Positions 25,417 through 35,681 are shown, numbered from the stretch's first letter. The stretch is 64,000 bases of DNA from Salegentibacter holothuriorum (GCF_900168045.1 NZ_FUYY01000002.1:124001-188000), one strand, 5' to 3'. Notes: generated from the sequence alone by a model not told the origin. Program-made: numbers and translations.

Positions 25417-26955
25417 TTATTGCACCTCGTTACTTGCAGTAACAGTGCTATAAGTACCAACATTTACTTTAGGCACACTAGCGCTATAAGTTGAGTTAAT
25501 AGCATCAATGATTTCGTTGGCCATCACTGCATTTCCTCGGGGGGTTAAATGAATTCCATCAAGAGAAAAAGCTCCGCCTGTGGCGAAAGTGGAAGTTATA
25601 GTTCCTCCATCAAAAGAAATGCCGCCTTCGGCCAATTGTTTCAGCATTGCATTTGCATCTACTAATGCAAGACCATTTGCCTGAGCCAATCCAGAAATAA
25701 CCTGGTTATATTTCTGAGTAGCGTTTCTAACCAAAGCCTGCTCAGCATTTGTCAATACATGCTGATCTCCTAATGGAACAGAAACTCCGTTCACCATATT
25801 AGGATTATCACCTACGGTAGTTCCCAGGAAACCGGCACTGGTTAAAGGAATAAGATCTGTTGGAGTTGCCTGTCTCAACTGACTTAACAAAGCAGCAGTT
25901 TGGGGATCAAGGTTAAAAGGCTCCCCCTGAATGGCCTGACCTATATTAGTAAGCGATTCATCTTGCAATGTCACATAATTTTGACCTTCAGCAAAGTTAA
26001 TTTGTCTTGCCTGAGCTTCTTCTGCTGTAATAAAACCGGCTTGAACCAAACCTGGAAGAACTTGCGTATTATACGCTGAAAACTGCTGATTAAGCGCTCC
26101 TGCTGTTGCCGCGTCTAACGGAATAGCCTTAATAGGAACGGTAGTAAAAAAAGGAACCGATGCAACATCAGGAATATTTACAAGCACCCCTCCACTGGCG
26201 TTGGCAGCCAGACTTTGTACCATTTGACTGTATACGCTACCAAAAACATTAGAATCTGTGATATCACTATCACCGTAAGTAGTAGGATCGGTATTATTAG
26301 TTTGATCTACACCTGTCCCTCCAGAAGTAGCATAACCCAACACATCGTTATTTCCTATCCATAAAGAGAAAAAAGTTGGGTTTTGGGCAAGTGCATCTTG
26401 CATAACTGTGGCATCTGGCGAAGAGGCAAAACGAACAAAATACGGGTTAGCAGATTGCGTAGCCAGGTTTTGAATATTTCCGTAGCCAGAAAAACCTAGA
26501 TGATAAGACTTAGCTCCCGGCACACCCATATTACTAAATGGCCCCTGCAATACATTTCCAACTTCGGTGGTTGGCTGCATTCCTGAATAAACCCGCGGAG
26601 AAGGATCACCATTTGCATCAACTGCCAATACCAATCGGTTTTGCGTAATTTGGTTTCCACCTAATAGGAGCCCACCGGCATTATCACTCATAAACGGAAT
26701 GGTAAATTCCTCTACATCCTGAGTTTTTTCAAACTGCTGAGAAAGAATGTTTGGATACGCGTTTTCCTGCCCGGTAATATAAAGGGCATTGTCTGCATAA
26801 CCGGCCGTAAGGGAATTACCCAGGGCTACATATCTTGAAAAGTCGGCTTCACCATTGGTATAAGCACCGGCTTCGTCTACCGGATTATCAAATTCTGGCT
26901 CACAGGAAACAATTCCCAAAGCCACCACTGCTATATATTTAAAATAATGTCTCAT
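25417..26955 (-). CDS. SGNH/GDSL-type hydrolase lipoprotein
   Basis: 512 residues. The N-terminus ends in a lipobox-like LGIVSC with Cys19, so it is probably a lipoprotein. SGNH blocks are visible: GNSLTAGY (block I, about 47-54), a Gly-rich middle, IGNNDVLGY (block III) and DGIHLTPRGNAVMA (block V, Asp and His). It should be an esterase or lipase acting at the outer membrane or cell surface. It is 9 nt after a FadL-type porin gene, a common pair in this group, suggesting uptake of long-chain lipids or hydrocarbons released by the hydrolase. Confidence 0.82.
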   Translation of the reverse strand: MRHYFKYIAVVALGIVSCEPEFDNPVDEAGAYTNGEADFSRYVALGNSLTAGYADNALYITGQENAYPNILSQQFEKTQDVEEFTIPFMSDNAGGLLLGGNQITQNRLVLAVDANGDPSPRVYSGMQPTTEVGNVLQGPFSNMGVPGAKSYHLGFSGYGNIQNLATQSANPYFVRFASSPDATVMQDALAQNPTFFSLWIGNNDVLGYATSGGTGVDQTNNTDPTTYGDSDITDSNVFGSVYSQMVQSLAANASGGVLVNIPDVASVPFFTTVPIKAIPLDAATAGALNQQFSAYNTQVLPGLVQAGFITAEEAQARQINFAEGQNYVTLQDESLTNIGQAIQGEPFNLDPQTAALLSQLRQATPTDLIPLTSAGFLGTTVGDNPNMVNGVSVPLGDQHVLTNAEQALVRNATQKYNQVISGLAQANGLALVDANAMLKQLAEGGISFDGGTITSTFATGGAFSLDGIHLTPRGNAVMANEIIDAINSTYSASVPKVNVGTYSTVTASNEVQ

Positions 26956-26964
26956 CTTCTAATT

Positions 26965-28224
26965 TTATAATTTATAGGTTACACCAAGTCCCGGAATAAA
27001 GGCTGAAGTCTTATAAGTTCCTTTAAATGGAACTCCGTCATAATTTGGAAAGTCTGCCGGATCTGGAGCGTAAGATTCGTCTACCTCTTCATATCTATTA
27101 TAAAGGAAAGCAGCATCTATAGAAAATTTATCACTCACATTTACAGAAAGACCACCGGTGAATCCGTGTGCGTCGTTTCTTGGAGTTTCTGGCGCAAAAT
27201 AACCAGACTGTACCGGAGACTCATCAAAGTAATATCCAACTCTCAAAGTAATAGTTTCATTAGCAAGATATTGTAAACCAAATCTATAGGTAGAGGAGTT
27301 TTTATAATTACGTGGATTTTCAGAATCTGGAATTTGCGGATTTGCAAAGTCCAGGTCTAAAGAATTATACACATCCCAATAAGTCATATTATAATCAAAA
27401 GCTAAAAGCCATTTATCTAGAAGTGCATAAGACACCCCTACCGTAAGCTCGGCTGGCATTGGTAAAGACGCATCAAATTCTGTATCCTGAAATGGCGCTA
27501 ATGGAGAATTAGGAATATTCTCAAAAGTAGCATCTCCACCTTCGGCATCCACCATAATTTCACTTCGGTAATTAACACCAAAACGCAAATCTTCAGTCGC
27601 ATTATACATGGCACTGGCAGACCATCCAAAAGCGCTAACCCCACTGGCGTCTACTGTTACATTAGCACGATTACCGTCTAAATCGGTTAATGTACGGTTA
27701 AGGTTACGGTTAAAGTTTACCGATCCATTTACATAGATTGGTCCTCCCCCAACACTTATTTTATCTGAAATCTTTACAGAAGCTAAAGCCTGGAAGTAAA
27801 TAGCCTGAAGATCTATATTATTCACTAAATGAGATCCCGCCCAATCTGTTGGCCATTCTACACTACTTCCATAGGGAGTATAAGCCGCTAAACCTAAGGT
27901 TAACCAATCGTTTACACGATAAGAACCATAAGCATAAAAAGGAGTTCCCACCGCACTATCAGTTTCAGAACTAAGCCCGAATTCTGAATTTTGATATTTC
28001 ACATTAGAAAATACAGCACTGGCGCCTGCAGCTACATTTATTTTGTTTTCAAGGTACACGAGTCCTGCCGGGTTAAAGAAAGCAAGTTCAGCATTGTTAA
28101 CCACCGCCACTCCTGTGTGGCCCATAGCAAGCGATCTTTGCCCCTGAAGACTCACCCTATACCCACCAGCATAAGTTACCGCCGCCATTAGACCAAAAAG
28201 GCCAAGGAAAAGTAATTTTTTCAT
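26965..28224 (-). CDS. OmpP1/FadL/TodX family outer membrane transporter
   Basis: 419 residues with a signal peptide (KKLLFLGLFGLMAAVTYAGG) and a beta-barrel; the N-terminal hatch has the family's GxxxxAxxxxAELAFFNPAGL pattern near residues 37-57. FadL proteins let hydrophobic molecules cross the outer membrane. It is followed by the SGNH lipoprotein gene. A promoter with ideal spacing lies upstream at 28267-28296. Confidence 0.88.
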   Translation of the reverse strand: MKKLLFLGLFGLMAAVTYAGGYRVSLQGQRSLAMGHTGVAVVNNAELAFFNPAGLVYLENKINVAAGASAVFSNVKYQNSEFGLSSETDSAVGTPFYAYGSYRVNDWLTLGLAAYTPYGSSVEWPTDWAGSHLVNNIDLQAIYFQALASVKISDKISVGGGPIYVNGSVNFNRNLNRTLTDLDGNRANVTVDASGVSAFGWSASAMYNATEDLRFGVNYRSEIMVDAEGGDATFENIPNSPLAPFQDTEFDASLPMPAELTVGVSYALLDKWLLAFDYNMTYWDVYNSLDLDFANPQIPDSENPRNYKNSSTYRFGLQYLANETITLRVGYYFDESPVQSGYFAPETPRNDAHGFTGGLSVNVSDKFSIDAAFLYNRYEEVDESYAPDPADFPNYDGVPFKGTYKTSAFIPGLGVTYKL

Positions 28225-28266
28225 AATTGATTTGGATTTATTTCTATTCTAATAATTTATTGCTTT

Positions 28267-28296
28267 CAAATTTAGCATAAATTACATATTACTCAA
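28267..28296 (-). promoter_or_regulatory. Promoter of the FadL-SGNH unit
   Basis: On the minus strand: TTG (28296-28294), 19 nt, TAAATTTG (28274-28267). Full consensus match at the -7 box and good spacing. Confidence 0.75.
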
Positions 28297-28343
28297 GAAA
28301 ATTGCAATATTTATTATGCGCACATAATAAATTGAGAAGGATT

Positions 28344-29108
28344 TTAAAGAAAATTAACCACAATGCTATAGAAATCGTTCATTTTCTCAGCATGCACCCA
28401 GTGACCTGCATTTGCAATTTCTTTAAATTCTGCCTTTGGAAATTGACTTTTTATATCGGCTTTGTCTTCTTCTTTAATATAATTTGAATTTCCACCTTTT
28501 ACAAAAAGCGTAGCCTCCTTAAAAGTTTTATCTTGCGGAAGCGCCCTGCCAATTTCTTCAATATTATTTTTTAAAGTTTCTAAATTCACTTTAAGGCAAT
28601 AAGTGCCCTCAGATTTGCGCTTTAAGTTTTTTAACAGAAAAAGTCGCACCGGTTTTTCTGAAATAAATTCTGAAAGTATTTTATCGGCATCCTGCCTTGA
28701 TTCCAGATCGGTATCCTCCAGGGCCGTTAAGCCTTTCAAAATTTGCTGATGATGTGGTTCGTAATATTTTGGAGCAATATCCACTACGATAAGTTTTTTT
28801 ACAAGATTAGGGTAATTTGCAGCGGCAAGCATTGCAGTTTTACCCCCCATGGAGTGCCCCATCAATATAATATTTGATAAAGAATGCTGCTCACAATATT
28901 CCTCAATATCTTTAGCCATTAATTCATAACTATGAGCATCTGTATGCGGACTTTTCCCATGATTACGCTGATCTATAAGATGAACCTGAAGATTCTCTTC
29001 TTCCGCAAGCTTATTACCAATGGTTTTCCAATTATCGCTCATCCCCAAAAAACCGTGGAGAATTAAAAGCGGCGCACCCTCTCCTATTATTATAGAATTT
29101 AATTTCAT
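28344..29108 (-). CDS. Alpha/beta hydrolase (YbfF-like esterase)
   Basis: 254 residues of the alpha/beta hydrolase fold. HGFLGMSDNW near 18-27 forms the oxyanion region, the nucleophile elbow is GHSMGG near 85-90, and the late His is in NAGHWVHAEK near 236. Closest to small esterases of the YbfF type. It lies 25 nt downstream of pdxJ and is probably co-transcribed. The substrate is not known. Confidence 0.85.
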   Translation of the reverse strand: MKLNSIIIGEGAPLLILHGFLGMSDNWKTIGNKLAEEENLQVHLIDQRNHGKSPHTDAHSYELMAKDIEEYCEQHSLSNIILMGHSMGGKTAMLAAANYPNLVKKLIVVDIAPKYYEPHHQQILKGLTALEDTDLESRQDADKILSEFISEKPVRLFLLKNLKRKSEGTYCLKVNLETLKNNIEEIGRALPQDKTFKEATLFVKGGNSNYIKEEDKADIKSQFPKAEFKEIANAGHWVHAEKMNDFYSIVVNFL

Positions 29109-29133
29109 GTTTATTCTTATTTCGAAAAATGAA

Positions 29134-29847
29134 TTATTTCAACAGCTCAAGATATTTATTGATTGTAGATTCCAATCCCATATATAGAGCTTCAGCGATT
29201 AGTGCATGTCCAATAGAAACCTCATCCAGATGAGGAACATTGTCATTAAAAAATTTAATATTTTCCAAAGAAAGATCATGACCGGCATTAATCCCTAAAC
29301 CTAATTTATGCGCTAATTCTGCACATTGCTGGTAAGGCTTTACAGCAGATTTATCACCTTTGGCAAAATTTACTGCAAAATCTTCGGTATATAATTCAAT
29401 ACGATCTGTTCCTGTTTCTGCAGCACCTTCAATCATTTTCTCATCTGGATCTACAAAAATTGAAGTCCTAATTCCGTTATTCTTGAATTCCTGAATTACT
29501 TCCTGTAGAAATTCTTTGTTTTTAATAGTATCCCAACCCGCGTTTGAGGTAATAGCGTCTTCAGCATCTGGCACTAAAGTAACCTGGGTCGGTTTAGCTT
29601 GCATTACGAGATTAATAAATTTAGCCACCGGATTTCCTTCAATATTAAATTCGGTTTTCACTATAGGTGAGAGATCCCTAACATCCTGATAAGTTATATG
29701 CCGTTCATCTGGCCTGGGGTGTACGGTAATACCCTGCCCTCCAAAAGATTCTATATTTTTAGCTGCTTCAACCACATTGGGAATACTGCCTCCGCGAGCA
29801 TTTCTTAAAGTGGCAATTTTATTGATGTTTATACTTAATTTCGTCAT
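29134..29847 (-). CDS. pdxJ: Pyridoxine 5'-phosphate synthase
   Basis: 237 residues of the PdxJ TIM barrel. The start LSININKIATLRNARG binds substrate, HPRPDERHI holds the catalytic His and Arg, and GINAGHDLSLEN is the late phosphate/His motif. It makes pyridoxine 5'-phosphate from deoxyxylulose 5-phosphate and 3-amino-1-hydroxyacetone phosphate. A TATTTTTG element lies about 20 nt upstream. Divergent from the CBS protein and nadK genes. Confidence 0.95.
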   Translation of the reverse strand: MTKLSININKIATLRNARGGSIPNVVEAAKNIESFGGQGITVHPRPDERHITYQDVRDLSPIVKTEFNIEGNPVAKFINLVMQAKPTQVTLVPDAEDAITSNAGWDTIKNKEFLQEVIQEFKNNGIRTSIFVDPDEKMIEGAAETGTDRIELYTEDFAVNFAKGDKSAVKPYQQCAELAHKLGLGINAGHDLSLENIKFFNDNVPHLDEVSIGHALIAEALYMGLESTINKYLELLK

Positions 29848-29866
29848 TTTATAAGCTTTTGTTTAA

Positions 29867-29874
29867 CAAAAATA
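29867..29874 (-). promoter_or_regulatory. Possible -7 element of pdxJ
   Basis: The minus strand reads TATTTTTG, a full match to TAnnTTTG, about 20 nt upstream of the ATG at 29847. No clear -33 TTG. Confidence 0.4.
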
Positions 29875-29937
29875 CAAACTTGGAAATGCCCTAATGAATT
29901 TTATTTTAATTAATTTGCATAAAAAGGAAACGACATC

Positions 29938-30594
29938 ATGAAGATGGATGATTTTATAATAAACGATGTCTCCATAAGGCATTTTTCTGATAAAATTGGG
30001 GAGGTCCAGGACTTGTTCAACCAGCTAACCTATTCGCATTTACCGGTAGAAAACAATGGTATTTATATGGGTTGCATTTCAGAAAATGATATTCGTTGCT
30101 TTGAAGCCGAAAAATCTCTGGAAGATTACCAATATGCTCTAGAAGGTTTTTTTGTTAGAAACACTGATTTCTGGTTGGATATTTTAGAACGCTTTGCAAA
30201 AAACAACACTAATATTTTACCGGTTTTAGATGAAGAAAGCCATTATTTAGGCTATGTTGAATTAAACGAAATTATTACATTATTCAATGAAACTCCATTC
30301 TTGAGCGAAGCAGGAAATATTCTGGTAATTCAAAAAGGAAGTAAAGATTATTCTTTTAGTGAAATTGTACAGATTATAGAATCTAACAGCGCCAATATCC
30401 TGGGCTCGTTTATATCAAAAATTGAAAATGATGTGGTTCAAATCACCGTAAAATTAAGTCCTTCGGGAATAAATGAAATTATCCAGTCTTTCCGCAGATA
30501 TGGTTATAAAATAATTTCAGAACACCGGGAAGACAATTTCAACAAAAACCTTAGGGACCGCTCTAAGTATCTAGACAAATATATGAATATATGA
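29938..30594 (+). CDS. CBS-domain protein
   Basis: 218 residues: two CBS motifs (about 5-60 and 70-125) followed by an ACT-like C-terminal region of about 75 residues. It carries no enzyme domain. CBS pairs usually sense adenosyl ligands. It overlaps nadK by 4 bp (ATGA), so an adenine-nucleotide-sensing partner of NAD kinase is a fair guess. ATG 29938 or 29944. Confidence 0.75.
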   Translation: MKMDDFIINDVSIRHFSDKIGEVQDLFNQLTYSHLPVENNGIYMGCISENDIRCFEAEKSLEDYQYALEGFFVRNTDFWLDILERFAKNNTNILPVLDEESHYLGYVELNEIITLFNETPFLSEAGNILVIQKGSKDYSFSEIVQIIESNSANILGSFISKIENDVVQITVKLSPSGINEIIQSFRRYGYKIISEHREDNFNKNLRDRSKYLDKYMNI

Positions 30595-31475
30595 AAGTAG
30601 GCATCTACGGTCAGTTTTACCATACTAATGCCGGAACTTATATAGCAGAGCTTCTGGAATTACTAAAACGTAAAAACATCAATGTAATCATTGAGAAAGA
30701 TTTTCTGGAACTTATACATTTAAATAAAACCATTGACGAAGATTATTCTCATTTCAGCACGTTTGAGGAACTGGATAACAGCTTTGATTTATTCTTCTGC
30801 ATTGGCGGAGATGGTACTATTTTAAAATCTATTAATTACATCAGGAATTTAGACATTCCCATAGTAGGCATCAACACAGGGAGATTAGGTTTTTTGGCAA
30901 CCATGCAAAAAGAGGAGATTAAAAATAGCTTAGAGACCATATTGCAAAAAAATTATAGCATTTCCTCACGTACCGTATTAAATATTAGTACTAATCCTTC
31001 CAGCCACGATCCCGTTTTTAAAAATATATCTTTAAATGAAATAGCCGTAAGCCGAAAAAACACTACCTCCATGATCACGGTTGATACATGGCTAAACGAC
31101 CAGTATTTAAATTCTTACTGGGCCGATGGCTTAATTGTGTCTACCCCAACAGGATCTACAGGTTATTCTCTTAGTTGCGGCGGCCCGGTAATTACACCAG
31201 ATGCGGGCTCTATTATTATCACTCCTATTGCGCCGCATAATTTAAATGCGCGTCCCCTGGTTGTAAAAGACGACACAAAAATAACCCTTCGGGTATCTGG
31301 CCGGGAAGAATCCCATTTGGTTTCTATGGATTCTAGAATTGCCACTCTAGAAAATGATACTGAAATTATTATAGAAAAAGCACCCTACACAATAAACCTT
31401 GTTGAACTTAAAGGCGATAGTTTTCTCCAAACGCTGCGAAAAAAGCTTATGTGGGGAGAAGATAAGCGCAATTAA
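30591..31475 (+). CDS. nadK: NAD kinase
   Basis: 294 residues with the GGDGTILKS motif near 68-76, a GRLGFLA segment and the NEIAVSR and TPTGSTGYSLSCGGP stretches that bind NAD. It makes NADP from NAD and ATP. The second gene after the CBS protein gene and separated by 100 nt with its own promoter from the porG block. Confidence 0.93.
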   Translation: MKVGIYGQFYHTNAGTYIAELLELLKRKNINVIIEKDFLELIHLNKTIDEDYSHFSTFEELDNSFDLFFCIGGDGTILKSINYIRNLDIPIVGINTGRLGFLATMQKEEIKNSLETILQKNYSISSRTVLNISTNPSSHDPVFKNISLNEIAVSRKNTTSMITVDTWLNDQYLNSYWADGLIVSTPTGSTGYSLSCGGPVITPDAGSIIITPIAPHNLNARPLVVKDDTKITLRVSGREESHLVSMDSRIATLENDTEIIIEKAPYTINLVELKGDSFLQTLRKKLMWGEDKRN

Positions 31476-31529
31476 GCAATAAATGATTTTAAAAACTGTT
31501 TAAGAACATGTACAAATTTGCTCAAATTA

Positions 31530-31558
31530 TTGTAGAGCAAACATTATTGTTATATTTG
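31530..31558 (+). promoter_or_regulatory. Promoter of the porG-uppS-bamA block
   Basis: TTG at 31530-31532, an 18-nt spacer and TATATTTG at 31551-31558, 17 nt before the ATG. Matches the Bacteroidota consensus. Confidence 0.65.
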
Positions 31559-31575
31559 CAAACTTTTGAAAACCT

Positions 31576-32280
31576 ATGAGGTACCTATTAGTTGTAGTAA
31601 TATTGCTTATTTTTACTCCAAAGACACATTCACAAACATTTGAGGTAGGACCATATATTGGTGGCGCCAATTACATTGGTGACGTAGGTCGAACCAGTTT
31701 TGTCCTGCCTAATAGCCTTGTTGGAGGTGCACTTCTTAAATGGAATCGCAGTCCACGCCACGCTTTTAGATTTTCTCTTTTATACGCTGAAATAAATGCA
31801 GACGATGCAGATTCTAACGATCCTAGAAGGGCTAATAGAGGCTACTCCTTCAACAATACCATTGCAGAGGCTTCCCTGGGTATAGAGTACAATTTCTGGA
31901 GTTTTGATCTTCACGAAGGCCACCCGCAAAGCACACCTTATCTTTATACGGGAATCACATATTTTAGGGCAGATCATTTATTATTGGATTCCAATTTCCC
32001 AAATGGCCAACTGGAAAATCAGGGTGCCAACTGGGATTTTGCAATACCGGTGGTTTTTGGTTATAAAGAAAGTATTACGCGCCATATTGTAGGGGCTTTA
32101 GAAGTAGGAGTTCGTTATACATTTACCGACAATCTAGATGGAAGCTGGCCTGAAGAAATTTTTGGAAATAGAATGCCAAACAGAGAATTTGGAAATAGAA
32201 ATACCAATGATTGGTATGTATTTACAGGTGTGAATTTCACCTTTTCATGGGGCAGAGAACCTTGCTATAGCCGATTTTAA
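31576..32280 (+). CDS. porG: DUF6089 outer membrane protein, probable PorG of the type IX secretion system
   Basis: 234 residues: signal peptide ending in HSQ near residue 20, then an 8-stranded-type barrel with the opening FEVGPYIGGANYIGDVG. In Porphyromonas gingivalis PorG (PG0189) is encoded just before uppS, an Omp85 gene and two ompH genes, the same order as here. PorG binds the PorK/PorN ring of the T9SS. The name rests on gene order plus family character. It ends 1 nt before the uppS ATG. Confidence 0.65.
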   Translation: MRYLLVVVILLIFTPKTHSQTFEVGPYIGGANYIGDVGRTSFVLPNSLVGGALLKWNRSPRHAFRFSLLYAEINADDADSNDPRRANRGYSFNNTIAEASLGIEYNFWSFDLHEGHPQSTPYLYTGITYFRADHLLLDSNFPNGQLENQGANWDFAIPVVFGYKESITRHIVGALEVGVRYTFTDNLDGSWPEEIFGNRMPNREFGNRNTNDWYVFTGVNFTFSWGREPCYSRF

Positions 32281-32281
32281 T

Positions 32282-33022
32282 ATGAATTACAAAGAGAACA
32301 TAGATATTAAAAAATTACCGAGACATATTGCCATAATTATGGATGGTAATGGGCGATGGGCTAGACAAAAGGGCTTTTTAAGAGCTGCCGGGCACGAAGA
32401 AGGCACAGCCGCTGTTAGAGATGTGGTAGAAGCTTCAGCAGAAATTGGTATTGAATATTTAACACTATATGCCTTTTCAACGGAAAACTGGAAACGGCCA
32501 AAACTAGAAGTAGACACCTTAATGCGCCTATTGGTTTCCTCTTTAAAAAAGGAAATTAAAACTCTTGAGAAAAATAATATTCGGCTAAACGCAATAGGTA
32601 ATTTAAAAACACTCCCAAAGAAAGTTTATAGAGAACTTCACGAGGTTATGGAAAAAACTAAAACCAACACTCGCATGGTTCTAAACCTTGCCCTTAGTTA
32701 TGGTTCTCGAGAAGAATTAACCTCTGCAATACGTGAAATTAGCCTGAAAGTTAAAAATAATGAAATAACCGCCGATGCTATTGATGAATCGGTTATAAAT
32801 CAGCATCTTTACACCCGAAATTTTCCGGAAATAGATTTATTGATCAGAACTAGCGGAGAACAACGCATTAGCAACTTCCTGTTATGGCAAATTGCTTATG
32901 CAGAATTATATTTTACAAAAATATTATGGCCAGATTTTAGAAAAGAAAATCTTTTTGAAGCCATTTACAATTATCAAAATAGAGAAAGACGATTTGGAAA
33001 AACCAGTGAGCAACTCAGTTAG
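32282..33022 (+). CDS. uppS: Isoprenyl transferase (undecaprenyl diphosphate synthase)
   Basis: 246 residues of the cis-prenyltransferase fold: IIMDGNGRWAR with the catalytic Asp near 20, LTLYAFSTENWKRP near 62-75 and the C-terminal DLLIRTSGEQRISNFLLWQ. It makes the C55 carrier for cell wall and glycan precursors from farnesyl and isopentenyl diphosphate. It lies directly after porG and before bamA. Confidence 0.93.
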   Translation: MNYKENIDIKKLPRHIAIIMDGNGRWARQKGFLRAAGHEEGTAAVRDVVEASAEIGIEYLTLYAFSTENWKRPKLEVDTLMRLLVSSLKKEIKTLEKNNIRLNAIGNLKTLPKKVYRELHEVMEKTKTNTRMVLNLALSYGSREELTSAIREISLKVKNNEITADAIDESVINQHLYTRNFPEIDLLIRTSGEQRISNFLLWQIAYAELYFTKILWPDFRKENLFEAIYNYQNRERRFGKTSEQLS

Positions 33023-33029
33023 CGCATTC

Positions 33030-35648
33030 ATGACGAAGAAAATATTTAGCCTTCTGGCCGTAGCATGTAGTTTAATTTTTAGCATTTCTTCACAAGCTCA
33101 AGGCTTACCATTAGCAGATGGTAAAAAATATATAATTGGAGATATTAAAGTTACAGGGACTGTTAGTTTTAACGAGCAAACCGTGATTGCATATACCGGC
33201 TTAAAAAAGGGAGAAGAAATATATATTCCCGGCGACAAAATTAGCAGCGTGATCAATAAACTATGGGATATTGATCAATTTAGCGATATCAATTTCTATA
33301 TTACTAATGTAAGTGATGGTAATGTTGCCGATTTGGAAATTGAAATCCAGGAAGTTCCAAAACTAAAGGAAGTTAAAGTTACCGGCCTTAAAAAGCGGGA
33401 ACAGGAAGAAATTATTAAGGAGAACAAACTGAGAACCGGCGCTAAGGTATCAGAGAACCTTATTACCACAACTAAAAACTATATTGAAAGTAAATATCGT
33501 AAAGAAGGATATTTTAATGCTAACGCAAAAATTAGCACCAGCGAGGTAATTGATACTACGGCGAACACCAACCTGGTAAATATGCTTATAGACATAGATC
33601 AGGGAGATAGAGTTAAAATTGCTGAAATCAACTTTAGTGGTAACGAAACATTTTCTGATGCCAAGCTTAGAAGATCTATGAAAAACACGAAGCAGAAAAA
33701 TATTATTCGCTTCTGGAAAAGATCTAAATTTGTACGGGCAGATTATCAGGAAGACAAAGAAAGCCTTATAGATGACTATAAGGAAAGCGGTTACCGTGAT
33801 GCAAGAATCGTAACAGATTCCCTTGTTGAAATTGATGACGAAACCATTGCTTTAAACCTTAAAGTTGAAGAAGGAGACCAATATTATATAGGAAATATTG
33901 ATTTTCTTGGAAATTCGGTTTACACAGATGCACAATTAGCACGTGCTTTGGGAATAAAAAAAGGTGATGTTTACAATGGCGTTCTTTTAGACAAAAGAAT
34001 TGCCGATGAAACCAAACCAGATGGAGAAGATCTTTCTAACCTTTATAAAAATAACGGTTATTTATTTTCTAACATCAATCTTGTAGAAACCAATGTCTAT
34101 AACGATACCATAGATTTTGAAATAAGAATTGTTGAAGGAAAAGAAGCTTATTTCAACAACATTAAAGTAACCGGAAACGACAAAACAAAAGACCACGTAA
34201 TTTACCGTGAGCTAAGAACCAAACCCGGGCAAAAATACAGTCAGCAAGATGTGGTAAACACAGTAAGGGAACTTGGGCAACTTGGTTTTTTTGATGCAGA
34301 ACAATTAGAGCCAAAATTTGTAGATCCAGATCCTCAATCGGGTACTTTAGATCTTGAATACTCTGTGGTAGAAGCAGGTGCCAGCCAAATAGAATTGCAA
34401 GGTGGTTATGGTGGCGGAGGCTTTATTGGAACTCTAGGGCTTTCTTTCAACAACTTCTCCTTGTCTGGAATTTTCAACAAAGAAGCTTACAAACCGGTAC
34501 CTATGGGAGATGGGCAAACACTTTCCCTTAGAGCACAGGCCAGTACTTTTTACCAAACTTACAGCCTTTCATTTATGGAGCCCTGGCTAGGAGGTAAAAA
34601 GCCGGTAAGCCTTCAAACTTCTTTTTCTTACACAAGGCAGTTCTTATTTGATTATATAAATAGAGAAGCTGATAGAAGTAGAAGTTTTGATATTCTTGGG
34701 GTAAATGTTGGTTTAGCAAAACGTTTAACAGTGCCAGATCCTTACATCACAGTATCTCACTCTTTAGGTTTTCAACGCTACAATCTAAATAACTATAATA
34801 CAGGCTTATTTACTTTTGGTGACGGGCATTCTAATAACTTCACCTACACTTTCGGACTTACAAGGGATAACACTTACGTAAATCCTATTTTCCCAATGGG
34901 AGGTTCTAAATTTAAGCTTACTGCTAAATTCACACCTCCATTCTCTCTTTGGAATGGGGTTGATTATGCCAATTTAGCCGAAAAAAGAGAGTATCAATTA
35001 GAAGATGAAAATGGCAATCTTATTAACCAGCAAGGCGACAGGGTAACTCCAGAAAATGCTGTTGGTGATCAACGCAAAATAGACCAAAAGAAATTTAACT
35101 GGTTAGAATTCTATAAGGTTAAATTTAGCGGAGAATGGTATACTCAAATTTACGACAAGCTTGTTTTAAAAACCAATGCCGAATACGGTTTCCTTGGAGC
35201 TTATAACAGCGAACGTGGCGTACCTCCTTTTGAAAGATTCTTTCTTGGTGGTGATGGTCTTGGAGCATTTAGTTTAGATGGTAGAGAGACTATCCAGTTA
35301 AGAGGGTATCCAAACCAATCTGTAGTTCCTTTAGATCGCCCAGCAGGAGTTAACGATGATGGGGCCACCATTTATAACAAATATTCTTTAGAGCTTAGAT
35401 ATCCTATAACCCTAAAACCTTCGGCATCTATTTACGCACTTACCTTTTTAGAAGCTGGTGCTTCTTATGATAACTTCAGGGATTTTAATCCTTTCCAACT
35501 TAATAGATCTGCAGGGGCAGGATTAAGAATCTTTATGCCGGCCTTTGGACTACTGGGAATAGATTTTGGATATGGTTTCGACTCTATAGGAGGACAACCT
35601 GGAGCTAATGGATGGGAAACTCATTTCATAATTGGACAACAATTTTAA
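33030..35648 (+). CDS. bamA: Outer membrane protein assembly factor BamA
   Basis: About 872 residues: signal peptide (MTKKIFSLLAVACSLIF...SSQAQG), five POTRA domains and a 16-strand Omp85 barrel. The VPLDRPAGVNDDG region and the C-terminal GFDS...HFIIGQQF end in Phe are typical. It inserts beta-barrel proteins into the outer membrane. I start at ATG 33030, just after the uppS stop (33022), since the longer frame from 32892 reads through uppS and hides the signal peptide. Followed by two OmpH/Skp chaperone genes. Confidence 0.92.
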   Translation: MTKKIFSLLAVACSLIFSISSQAQGLPLADGKKYIIGDIKVTGTVSFNEQTVIAYTGLKKGEEIYIPGDKISSVINKLWDIDQFSDINFYITNVSDGNVADLEIEIQEVPKLKEVKVTGLKKREQEEIIKENKLRTGAKVSENLITTTKNYIESKYRKEGYFNANAKISTSEVIDTTANTNLVNMLIDIDQGDRVKIAEINFSGNETFSDAKLRRSMKNTKQKNIIRFWKRSKFVRADYQEDKESLIDDYKESGYRDARIVTDSLVEIDDETIALNLKVEEGDQYYIGNIDFLGNSVYTDAQLARALGIKKGDVYNGVLLDKRIADETKPDGEDLSNLYKNNGYLFSNINLVETNVYNDTIDFEIRIVEGKEAYFNNIKVTGNDKTKDHVIYRELRTKPGQKYSQQDVVNTVRELGQLGFFDAEQLEPKFVDPDPQSGTLDLEYSVVEAGASQIELQGGYGGGGFIGTLGLSFNNFSLSGIFNKEAYKPVPMGDGQTLSLRAQASTFYQTYSLSFMEPWLGGKKPVSLQTSFSYTRQFLFDYINREADRSRSFDILGVNVGLAKRLTVPDPYITVSHSLGFQRYNLNNYNTGLFTFGDGHSNNFTYTFGLTRDNTYVNPIFPMGGSKFKLTAKFTPPFSLWNGVDYANLAEKREYQLEDENGNLINQQGDRVTPENAVGDQRKIDQKKFNWLEFYKVKFSGEWYTQIYDKLVLKTNAEYGFLGAYNSERGVPPFERFFLGGDGLGAFSLDGRETIQLRGYPNQSVVPLDRPAGVNDDGATIYNKYSLELRYPITLKPSASIYALTFLEAGASYDNFRDFNPFQLNRSAGAGLRIFMPAFGLLGIDFGYGFDSIGGQPGANGWETHFIIGQQF

Positions 35649-35681
35649 TTTGGCACGATATTTTCTATATTCGATTTAAGT

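Noticed and set aside
32892..33029. Longer N-terminus for BamA
   Set aside because: Reads through the uppS end in another frame; the signal peptide starts at 33030.
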